From Mucilaginibacter sp. UR6-1 (GTDB taxonomy: Bacteria; Bacteroidota; Bacteroidia; Sphingobacteriales; Sphingobacteriaceae): a stretch of 64,000 nt of DNA. This document shows, piece after piece, positions 16,647 through 24,000 of the stretch. How positions within the stretch are numbered: the stretch's first letter is position 1; each line of letters opens with the position of its first letter. The notes under the pieces are model-generated. The model made no database searches and was not told the DNA's origin. It saw only the letters and a program-made list of their open reading frames with translations. Location of the stretch: positions 186,001 through 250,000 of the forward strand of contig NZ_JAJIWP010000003.1 in NCBI RefSeq assembly GCF_020880975.1, in the 5' to 3' direction. Position numbers and translations under genes: made by a program.

Positions 16647-17930
16647 ATGTTTAAAAATCTTTTCTCCGGGCACCTTTCAACCCTTAAATATGTTTTGCGC
16701 TGGTCGTTGATCACCATACCGGTTTCGGTGGCTATAGGCTCCATGGTGGCGTTATTTTTGTGGCTTTTAAACCTGGCCATACATTACCGCTTTGCGCATA
16801 CCTGGCTGCTGTACCTGTTGCCGTTGGCGGGTGTGGCTATCCATTTTTTGTATAAGATGTATGGCGCATCTGCCGAAAGAGGCAATAACCTGGTTATTGA
16901 CGAGATCCATCAGCCCGGTGCAGGCGTACCCAAACGTATGGCTCCGCTTATTTTACTTACCACGGTAATAACGCATTTATTTGGTGGCTCGGCCGGTCGC
17001 GAAGGTACAGCCGTGCAAATAGGCGGAAGCGTAGCTAACTTGTTTGCCGGTTGGTTTAAGCTGGATAATGCCGACAGGCAAGTAATATTAACAACCGGCA
17101 TTGCGGCAGGGTTCGGAGCGGTTTTCGGTACGCCGTTAACCGGGGCGGTTTTCGCGCTGGAGGTGTTAACTATCGGCCGGATCAGGTATAATGCCCTGCT
17201 GCCCTGCCTTATCGCGGGTATGTTTGGTGATCTGACTGTATTAGCCTGGGGCTTGCATCATACCCAATATCATATAGATGTTATTACTGCCAAGCAGCAA
17301 TTTTACGGATATAACATTCACCTTGATTTACTGCTATTGCTCAAGGTGGTGGTAGCCGCTGTATGCTTTGGGCTCGTTGCTTATCTGTTCTCATTCGCCG
17401 TGCACCAGGTAAAAACTATCGCTGTAAAAGGCATAAAAAAAAGCTGGCTGATACCTGCCTGCGGTGGCGCAATTATTATAGCGCTTACGCTGCTGTTAGG
17501 CAAACCTGATTATTTGAGTCTTGGTGTTGATGCCGAATACCCCGGTGCGGTAACCATTGTATCCGCCTTTCACCAGGGCGGGGCTGATGTGTTAAGCTGG
17601 CTTTGGAAGCTGATATACACCTGCATTACCCTGGGTACGGGTTTTAAAGGGGGTGAGGTTACGCCGCTGTTTTATATAGGCGCTACGCTGGGCAATACCC
17701 TGGCTTCCTTGCTGGATGCGCCGGTAAGCCTGTTTGCCGCGCTGGGCTTTATCGCTGTTTTTGCCGGGGCTACTAATACCCCGCTGGCCTGCACCCTTAT
17801 GGGTATTGAGTTGTTTGGCAGTGAGCATGCGCTGCTGTTTGCCGTGGCCTGTTTTGTTGCTTATTACTTCAGCGGCCCTTCGGGCATATATGGCGCGCAA
17901 AAATTGATCGGTACAAAAACTGGCGGCTAA
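16647..17930 (+). CDS. CLC-family anion transporter, fluoride-exporting (CLC-F/EriC-F) type
   Basis: A 427-residue polytopic membrane protein of the CLC family. It has the gating-Glu motif GREGT (E119), AGFGAVFGTPLTGAVFALE and a C-terminal NTPLACTLMG block. Features of the fluoride-specific branch are the RGNNLVIDEIH segment (N80/N81) and GGEVTP (E337, T339), which replace the chloride-selectivity residues in CLC-F F-/H+ antiporters. A fluoride riboswitch directly upstream strongly supports fluoride export as its job. There are no CBS domains. A universal stress protein gene follows after 65 bases. Confidence 0.88.
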   Translation: MFKNLFSGHLSTLKYVLRWSLITIPVSVAIGSMVALFLWLLNLAIHYRFAHTWLLYLLPLAGVAIHFLYKMYGASAERGNNLVIDEIHQPGAGVPKRMAPLILLTTVITHLFGGSAGREGTAVQIGGSVANLFAGWFKLDNADRQVILTTGIAAGFGAVFGTPLTGAVFALEVLTIGRIRYNALLPCLIAGMFGDLTVLAWGLHHTQYHIDVITAKQQFYGYNIHLDLLLLLKVVVAAVCFGLVAYLFSFAVHQVKTIAVKGIKKSWLIPACGGAIIIALTLLLGKPDYLSLGVDAEYPGAVTIVSAFHQGGADVLSWLWKLIYTCITLGTGFKGGEVTPLFYIGATLGNTLASLLDAPVSLFAALGFIAVFAGATNTPLACTLMGIELFGSEHALLFAVACFVAYYFSGPSGIYGAQKLIGTKTGG

Positions 17931-17995
17931 TATTTGCATCACCAAAAACACATTTGCTATTATTAGCTGTTATAAGATGATTAACACAGGAAATC

Positions 17996-18469
17996 ATGCA
18001 GATCAAAAAAGTAATCATCGGAATTGATGACAGTAAGTACGCCGAACACGCGGCTAAGTATGGTTTTGATATCGCCCGAAAATTTGACGCTGCCGTTGGG
18101 GTGGTAAATATTATTGAACCTGTTGTTACGCCTATGGATACGTCGGACAATTTGCTGGGCGTACCCTTGGCTAACGTTGGCGGACCGGAGGAAATTGATC
18201 TGATTACTTCACAATCTGATAACTCCGAAAAACTGATACAGCGTACCGTTAATGAGCTGGCTGCTGATTTGCAGGTAACTTATTTTAGCGAATACGGCTC
18301 AACAGCCGATGGCATACTGCAATGTGCCAAAGAATTTCATGCAGACCTTATCGTGATCGGCACCCATAAACGCTCCGGCCTCGACCGCCTGCTGATGGGC
18401 GACGTATCTGAAGGTGTAGTTCGCCGTGCTACTGTACCGGTATTGGTAGTGCCGTTTGTGGAAGGGTAA
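17996..18469 (+). CDS. universal stress protein (UspA family)
   Basis: A 157-residue single Usp domain. The N-terminus KKVIIGIDDSKYAEHAA supplies the first strand and nucleotide-binding Asp; the C-terminal GTHKRSGLDRLLMGDVSEGV followed by VPVLVV carries the ATP-binding glycine loop. Cytoplasmic; the usual role is stress adaptation by nucleotide-dependent protein contacts, but the partner is unknown. It sits just downstream of the fluoride exporter and might be co-induced by the same riboswitch transcript. Confidence 0.9.
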   Translation: MQIKKVIIGIDDSKYAEHAAKYGFDIARKFDAAVGVVNIIEPVVTPMDTSDNLLGVPLANVGGPEEIDLITSQSDNSEKLIQRTVNELAADLQVTYFSEYGSTADGILQCAKEFHADLIVIGTHKRSGLDRLLMGDVSEGVVRRATVPVLVVPFVEG

Positions 18470-18478
18470 TTAGCTATT

Positions 18479-18632
18479 GCTGTCATTAGTCATTTCGCTT
18501 TGTTGTCATTGGTCATGGTTGCGTTGCTGTCATTAGTCATTGGTTTGGATATTCCATAATGCCCAATGACTAATGACAATTGCCCAATGACCAATGACAA
18601 TTGCCTAATGCCTAATGACCAATCCCCGATGA
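18479..18632. repeat. inverted tandem repeat of TGTCATTAGTCATT units
   Basis: Three imperfect copies of TGTCATT(A/G)GTCAT (from 18481, 18504 and 18528) are followed by three inverted copies, CCAATGAC(T/C)AATGACA (from about 18563, 18584 and 18604). The two halves can form a long hairpin. It lies between the converging Usp and SerB-like genes. There are no unique spacers, so it is not a CRISPR array. It may also help termination. Confidence 0.8.
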
Positions 18633-18634
18633 CC

Positions 18635-19924
18635 TTAATAAAGCAACCTGAATTTTATAGTCTGCTCAATGGCTTTAAGCTCATTTAATACCTGCGGATC
18701 GTAGCCGGTGTTAACGTCGGTTATAACATAACCTATCTGTGCGTTAGTCACCAAAAACTCGCCTACAATGTTAATGTTGTGGCGTGCGAATACATCGTTT
18801 ATTTTGGCCAGTATGCCCGGTACGTTTTTGTGGATGTGTATCAACCTGTGGGCATTGTTTACGCGTGGTGGCTGCAAGTCGGGAAAGTTGCAACTGGTAT
18901 GCGTTTTACCCTCATTCATAAACGCGATCACCCTTTTCGGGATAAAGTCGTCATTGCGCGGGTTATGCTTCGGGTCGTCAAAAACAATGATGCCATATTC
19001 ACAGGCTACTTCGGCCAGCTTGCGGCTTTGTATCTTACCAAATATACCGATCACCTTTAGTCTGCCTGCGTTTTGCAATTGCTCCGGCGTAGGTTGGGTT
19101 GTCTCGCTGCAAAGCAATACACCGGCCTCATGCAGGTAGCTATCCTCAATAGTATCCTTATGGCGGATGTTATAGCCCTCCCTTTTCAGTTGAGCCAGCG
19201 CCTCTTCATCAACATTACCCACTACCAGGCACTTAATGCGGTTTTTAGGGTATGATATGGCACGAGGTAGCTTATTGATGTACAAAAACTCATCAAAGCT
19301 TGGTGTAATATGGTCGGCCTTTTCGGCTACCGATTTACGTTCGATGTTCTCCGTAAAGGCAAAAAATTTTTTGATCAGGCCTGACTCCTTTAATTGGAAA
19401 TCAGAATAACCATCGCCAATACCAAAAATATCGCCGGGAAGGTTTAGCTGTTTAAGCAATATCACCTTGCCGCCTTCTTTAGATAGGGGGTTCTCCCTGT
19501 CGTAACCAATGATGTTGCCTTCATCATCAAACACAAAGGTGTTGGCGTAAATATTTTCCTTTTTAATATGATATTCGGTAACCACCGGTGTGATGAATTC
19601 CTTAAACCCGCCTGATACGATCAACACACCATCCGAATGATTTTTAAAGAACGCGGTATTGCGTGAGAATGAGCGGGAAACCTTCTTTTTAAGATGGCTT
19701 ACCAGCAGTTTGAGATGATCCCGGTTAGCCTGTAGCAACTGTACACGGCGCTGTAAGCTCTCGCTGAATGATAGCTTGCCTTCCATGGCCAGGTTGGTCA
19801 ACCCTTCTATCTGCTCATAAATGCTCTCCCTGTCCGGGTGCGATTTAAGCGATATGCGGGCAAGTTCGTCAAGGGCTTCCACCTGGGTAAAGGTGCTGTC
19901 AAAATCTATTATAAAGTAGTCCAT
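18635..19924 (-). CDS. SerB-like HAD phosphatase fused to truncated phosphoglycerate dehydrogenase and ACT domain
   Basis: A 429-residue fusion. Residues 1-210 are a phosphoserine-phosphatase-type HAD domain with DFDST (7-11), VSGGF (103-107), the GGKV lysine and GDGYSD (170-175), so phosphoserine hydrolysis is likely. Residues 228-316 match the first half of the PGDH substrate-binding domain (VGNVDEEAL...VIGIFGK...GIIVFDDP). The NAD-binding Rossmann domain, with the Arg, Glu and His catalytic residues, is absent. The chain resumes at IPKRVIAFMNEGKT (about 328) and ends in an ACT domain (358-429, RLIHIHKNVPGIL). No frameshift is seen. The PGDH part cannot be catalytic; serine sensing by ACT is an inference. 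Confidence 0.85.
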   Translation of the reverse strand: MDYFIIDFDSTFTQVEALDELARISLKSHPDRESIYEQIEGLTNLAMEGKLSFSESLQRRVQLLQANRDHLKLLVSHLKKKVSRSFSRNTAFFKNHSDGVLIVSGGFKEFITPVVTEYHIKKENIYANTFVFDDEGNIIGYDRENPLSKEGGKVILLKQLNLPGDIFGIGDGYSDFQLKESGLIKKFFAFTENIERKSVAEKADHITPSFDEFLYINKLPRAISYPKNRIKCLVVGNVDEEALAQLKREGYNIRHKDTIEDSYLHEAGVLLCSETTQPTPEQLQNAGRLKVIGIFGKIQSRKLAEVACEYGIIVFDDPKHNPRNDDFIPKRVIAFMNEGKTHTSCNFPDLQPPRVNNAHRLIHIHKNVPGILAKINDVFARHNINIVGEFLVTNAQIGYVITDVNTGYDPQVLNELKAIEQTIKFRLLY

Positions 19925-20085
19925 CAGTTACAAAAGGCAAAGCGCAAATGTGCAACTTTTAGGGGTTACTTCATAGTGTGCAGGCTACAATAAGTGCATT
20001 AAAATGCTGAAGTATGACATTGAATTTCAGGTAAAACGTTATACCAATCTATTGATTTTATAATCGGTGTAATATTTAACGGGGC

Positions 20086-20769
20086 TTACTCCTGTAAACG
20101 TTGGGGGCGGCGTTTTTCGGGCGGTAATGCCTGGTATTTTTTATAGGCATCGTTAATATAAACGGTAAGCGATTGCTGATCGCCGCTTTTTATGTCATCA
20201 TATTTAGGGCGATACAGGGTCATGAAATTTTCCAGATCTTCGCCTTTAAGGGGTATTACACTGGTAACAGTTCTGGCATTAAAGGCCTGGTCTATCTCGC
20301 GCTCCTGCACCTCGCGTTTAAAGTATTTTTTCAAGCGGCGTGCATTGCGGCCTTCGCGGCTGAACCAGCTTGATGGCGATAGCGGATATACCTTGCTTTT
20401 TTCGTAAACCTCCGGGTACTCGGCCTGCGGATCAAATGCTTTACGGGTGCCCGATATATTAACTGTACTAAGGCGTATGCCCTGCGGGTTAAGCCTGATC
20501 TTTTTATTAGCCATATCAGTAACATAAACCGTATCAGGCGCGTAAGTAGGCGCGCTGAAAACCACCAAATGCCCCGATGCTGCCGATATTTCAAAATTAC
20601 CGTTCTTGTCAGTAAGCGTCATTTGCTTGTTGGTGAGGTCGTGCACAAAAACATCGGGTATACGGGTGCTGCCGCTGCCCTCGTAAACGGTGCCTTTTAA
20701 TTTTTGGGCATTTGCTGCCATAAAGGCAATAGAAAATATAAAGGTGAGGGCAAGGTAGTGCAGTTTCAT
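20086..20769 (-). CDS. exported protein with carboxypeptidase-regulatory-like domain
   Basis: A 227-residue protein with a signal peptide (MKLHYLALTFIFSIAFMAANAQ) followed by a CarboxypepD_reg-like beta-sandwich (about residues 23-105: LKGTVYEGSGSTRIPDVFV, then the DKNGNFEIS turn). The rest is charged, with an Arg/Lys-rich stretch (RNARRLKKYFKREVQ) and a short C-terminal helix. Such N-terminal domains are common on Bacteroidota outer-membrane proteins, but here no barrel follows. Function unknown; probably periplasmic. Confidence 0.72.
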   Translation of the reverse strand: MKLHYLALTFIFSIAFMAANAQKLKGTVYEGSGSTRIPDVFVHDLTNKQMTLTDKNGNFEISAASGHLVVFSAPTYAPDTVYVTDMANKKIRLNPQGIRLSTVNISGTRKAFDPQAEYPEVYEKSKVYPLSPSSWFSREGRNARRLKKYFKREVQEREIDQAFNARTVTSVIPLKGEDLENFMTLYRPKYDDIKSGDQQSLTVYINDAYKKYQALPPEKRRPQRLQE

Positions 20770-20926
20770 AGTTATAAGTAGTTACCTGCTAAATATAACC
20801 TGTTTAAGCCACATTGGTTTGTTATTTAACGTTTTTAACAATTGGGTGATGGTTACCTGCTCTATTATACTAACACATTTTTACATTACAGCCACCCACC
20901 CGTTACCACATCTGCACATTAACCCG

Positions 20927-20934
20927 TATCTTTG
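20927..20934 (+). promoter_or_regulatory. -7 box TATCTTTG for pruA
   Basis: Exact TAnnTTTG match 29 bases before the pruA ATG, giving a leader of roughly 22-24 bases. No standard-spaced -33 TTTG was seen. Confidence 0.45.
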
Positions 20935-20963
20935 CCACATATTAATTTGACTCACATAAAATT

Positions 20964-22592
20964 ATGCTTAAAGGATTTTTCAACGTCCCTAAGCCGCAGA
21001 ACGAGCCTGTATTAAATTACGCTCCGGGCAGTGCTGAGCGTGCTTCGTTAGAAGCTGCGCTTAAAGAGGCACGCGCTGTTGTGGCCGACATACCCATGTA
21101 CATTGGTGCCCAGGAAGTACGCACCGGTAAAACTCTTGAACTGCGCCCGCCGCATGATCATCAGCACCTGCTGGCTACGTTTCACGAAGGTGACGCGAGC
21201 CATGTAACAGCCGCTATTGATGCCGCCCTGGCCGCCAAAGCCGATTGGGAAAACCTGGCCTGGGAGCAACGTGCCGCCATATTTTTAAAAGCTGCCGATC
21301 TGATCTCTGGCCCGTACCGTGCTAAAATTAATGCCGCTACTATGCTGGGGCAATCAAAAAACGCCTACCAGGCCGAAATTGATGCCGCCTGCGAGTTTGC
21401 CGACTTTTTGCGCTTTAACGTAGAGTACATGACGGAGATATACGGCCAGCAACCGCCGGTATCGCCAAAAGGTATCTGGAACAGGGTTGAGCAACGCCCG
21501 CTTGAGGGTTTTGTGTTCGCCTTAACGCCATTTAACTTTACCGCCATTGCCGGTAATCTGCCTGCAAGTGCCGCCATGATGGGTAACGTAGTAGTTTGGA
21601 AACCTGCCTATCCGCAAATTTTCGCGGCTAACGTTATCATGCAGATATTTATTGAAGCCGGCCTGCCTGCAGGTGTTGTCAACCTTATTTATGTTGATGG
21701 CCCTGTTGCCGGTGAGATTATCTTTAATCACCCTGATTTTGCGGGTATACACTTTACCGGTTCAACCGGCGTATTCCAGAATATCTGGCAAACTATTGGT
21801 ACCAACATCCATAAATACAAAACCTACCCGCGCATAGTTGGCGAAACCGGTGGTAAGGATTTTGTGCTTGCCCACCCAAGCGCTAATGCTGAGGTAGTAA
21901 GCACCGCCCTGGTACGTGGCGCGTTCGAGTACCAGGGTCAAAAATGTTCAGCCGCTTCACGTGCTTACATCCCGGCTTCATCATGGCCGGCGGTTAAAGA
22001 AAATGTGCAGCGCGATCTGGCCTCTATCAAAATGGGCCCGGTTGAGGATTTCAGCAACTTTGTAAACGCGGTGATCACCGAAGCATCATTTGATAAGCTT
22101 GCCAGATACATTGATGCCGCCAAGGCCGACGAAAGTGTTGAGCTGATTGCCGGTGGCGGTCATGATAAATCAAAAGGCTGGTTTGTTGAGCCTACCGTAA
22201 TCCGTGTAAACGATCCGCATTATGTAACCATGTGCGAGGAGTTGTTCGGTCCGGTACTTACCGTTTATGTATACGAGGACGATAAGTTTGAGGAAACCAT
22301 GGATATCCTCGACAAAACATCTATTTACGCGCTTACAGGTTCAATTATATCGCAAGACAGGTATGCCATTGCACAGGCAACACAACGCCTGCGTAACGCT
22401 GCCGGTAACTTTTATATTAACGATAAACCAACCGGTGCCGTAGTTGGCCAGCAGCCATTTGGCGGTGCCCGCGGTTCAGGCACTAATGATAAGGCCGGTT
22501 CAATGATCAACTTGCTGCGTTGGGTATCTCCACGCACCATTAAGGAAACCTTTGATTCGCCGAAGGATTACCGCTATCCGTTTTTAGGATAA
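20964..22592 (+). CDS. pruA: L-glutamate gamma-semialdehyde (1-pyrroline-5-carboxylate) dehydrogenase
   Basis: Oxidises glutamate semialdehyde to glutamate with NAD+, the second step of proline catabolism. The 542-residue ALDH is of the long, ALDH4A1-like form rather than a PutA fusion. Catalytic Glu294 lies in VGETGGKDFV and nucleophile Cys328 in GQKCSAASRAYIP. The N-terminal FFNVPKPQNEPVLNYAPGS segment is typical of the subgroup. Proline dehydrogenase is not adjacent. An intrinsic terminator follows. Confidence 0.95.
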   Translation: MLKGFFNVPKPQNEPVLNYAPGSAERASLEAALKEARAVVADIPMYIGAQEVRTGKTLELRPPHDHQHLLATFHEGDASHVTAAIDAALAAKADWENLAWEQRAAIFLKAADLISGPYRAKINAATMLGQSKNAYQAEIDAACEFADFLRFNVEYMTEIYGQQPPVSPKGIWNRVEQRPLEGFVFALTPFNFTAIAGNLPASAAMMGNVVVWKPAYPQIFAANVIMQIFIEAGLPAGVVNLIYVDGPVAGEIIFNHPDFAGIHFTGSTGVFQNIWQTIGTNIHKYKTYPRIVGETGGKDFVLAHPSANAEVVSTALVRGAFEYQGQKCSAASRAYIPASSWPAVKENVQRDLASIKMGPVEDFSNFVNAVITEASFDKLARYIDAAKADESVELIAGGGHDKSKGWFVEPTVIRVNDPHYVTMCEELFGPVLTVYVYEDDKFEETMDILDKTSIYALTGSIISQDRYAIAQATQRLRNAAGNFYINDKPTGAVVGQQPFGGARGSGTNDKAGSMINLLRWVSPRTIKETFDSPKDYRYPFLG

Positions 22593-22608
22593 TCGAAATC
22601 CTGATAAT

Positions 22609-22646
22609 AAAAAAACTCCCTTGCCATTTGGTAAGGGAGTTTTTTT
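22609..22646 (+). terminator. intrinsic terminator after pruA
   Basis: A 10-bp stem (CTCCCTTGCC with GGTAAGGGAG, one G-T pair), 4-nt loop and a run of seven T. The A-rich left flank lets it act on the converging haloperoxidase-type gene too. Confidence 0.85.
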
Positions 22647-22665
22647 ATGCCTGGATGCAGGTTGG

Positions 22666-23994
22666 TTATTTCTTCAGTTTCAATTTCGAGATGATGTACT
22701 CACTCACCTTTTTGCCTTGGAGGGCGCCTTGGTCAACACTATTCTTATAATGTATCCCGCCATAAAAACGACTGATCGAGGCTTCGTCTGCCGCCTGAAC
22801 AAATGATTTGAAATCACGTTTCATGCCGATGTAGCGCAGGTCGCTGGTATCCTGAAAGGCAAAGTTATCGCCAAACAGGTGTGTAAGCATAACCGCTGCC
22901 GCGCGGGTAATGGTGCTATGCCCGCTCGGATATTCCGGGAAGGGCGGGGTTTGCAGGCGTGGTGTCCACTCGGCATCAATTTTATCATTAATCACCGTAA
23001 CCGGGCGTACATAATTGGTTTCATACTTGGTATTCCAGCAGCAAATGAAAGCATCGTACATGCCGATGGATGTAAGTGCGTACGCTTGCGCTGTTTTTAC
23101 CGCATCGGCCTTGTTTTTTTTGCAGGCAATGGCAGTAATGCCTATCCAGTGCCCTCCGGGAGTTATCTTTTTGTTAGCAAAGGTCATGTGCCCGGCATGT
23201 TCAAGCACAAAGGGATTATCGTCCCAGTAGCGGGCAATATCTTTTTGTTCATCGGTCAGCCTTTTGCTGGTTTGGTATACCTCTACATTCTGTTTAAAAT
23301 AGGCGCTGTTCTTATCCTCACTATACGGCGGCGGCGGGGGGATGCTTACCCGGTCTGATGAATCAAGCACAAAGGTTTTCATCGTTCCCCAGCAATATTC
23401 TACGCCGTCAAGGTAATCGGGTGGGGTAGGGTGCCATTTGCCAGGTAACTGGCTGCCCAAAAATTTGGGCTTGCCACGCGTTTGCAGGTAATTATCTTTT
23501 ACCAAACGTTTAATGATCACCTTAGCCACCGTATCGCCAAAGGCAATCGAGCGGGCATAGGTTGAATCATCCATGGTACTCTTAAAACGCTCGTGCAAGC
23601 CATCTTCATACCCCTTTAGCGAATCGACAGAAAAGGTAACCTTGCGGGCTACGCTAAAAAATGCCTGTGTTGCAGCCAGGGTGAAATTATATTTTTTGCC
23701 TCCTTCGGGCTTGGGCATAGGGGCAAAACCTTGTAACTGCGCCGTAAGCGACAGATAGTCCGGTTGTGCATAACGTATCGCTTCATACGAGGCTAAAGAG
23801 GCATAAGCGTAAATACGACTGGCCACAGGCGGCGTAAACACATCGTAGATTATTAACTGCGTCAGTTTATCTTCATTTTGATGGATTACGTCGGCATCAA
23901 TAATTTTAATGGTGGCTGCCTTTTTATCCTGCTGGCAGGCATATAGGCAAGTAGCGGCAATTAATAAAATAGTAAAGGTTTTACTGATCTTCAT
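22666..23994 (-). CDS. vanadium-dependent haloperoxidase/PAP2-type lipoprotein
   Basis: A 442-residue lipoprotein (signal ending ATCLYAC) with the acid-phosphatase/vanadium-haloperoxidase fold. The phosphate/vanadate pocket is readable: K-x6-RP as KYETNYVRP, PSGH within YPSGHST, and SR-x5-H as SRFYGGIH. The usual Asp three residues after the last His is Ser here. Members may oxidise halides with peroxide or act as phosphatases; sequence cannot decide. It is the last gene of the susC-susD-VCBS run, 6 bases after the VCBS gene, so it is almost certainly co-transcribed. Confidence 0.85.
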   Translation of the reverse strand: MKISKTFTILLIAATCLYACQQDKKAATIKIIDADVIHQNEDKLTQLIIYDVFTPPVASRIYAYASLASYEAIRYAQPDYLSLTAQLQGFAPMPKPEGGKKYNFTLAATQAFFSVARKVTFSVDSLKGYEDGLHERFKSTMDDSTYARSIAFGDTVAKVIIKRLVKDNYLQTRGKPKFLGSQLPGKWHPTPPDYLDGVEYCWGTMKTFVLDSSDRVSIPPPPPYSEDKNSAYFKQNVEVYQTSKRLTDEQKDIARYWDDNPFVLEHAGHMTFANKKITPGGHWIGITAIACKKNKADAVKTAQAYALTSIGMYDAFICCWNTKYETNYVRPVTVINDKIDAEWTPRLQTPPFPEYPSGHSTITRAAAVMLTHLFGDNFAFQDTSDLRYIGMKRDFKSFVQAADEASISRFYGGIHYKNSVDQGALQGKKVSEYIISKLKLKK

Positions 23995-24000
23995 AGAATG

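Noticed and set aside
18479..18632. CRISPR-like repetitive appearance
   Set aside because: Units are short, partly inverted, and there are no unique spacers or cas genes.
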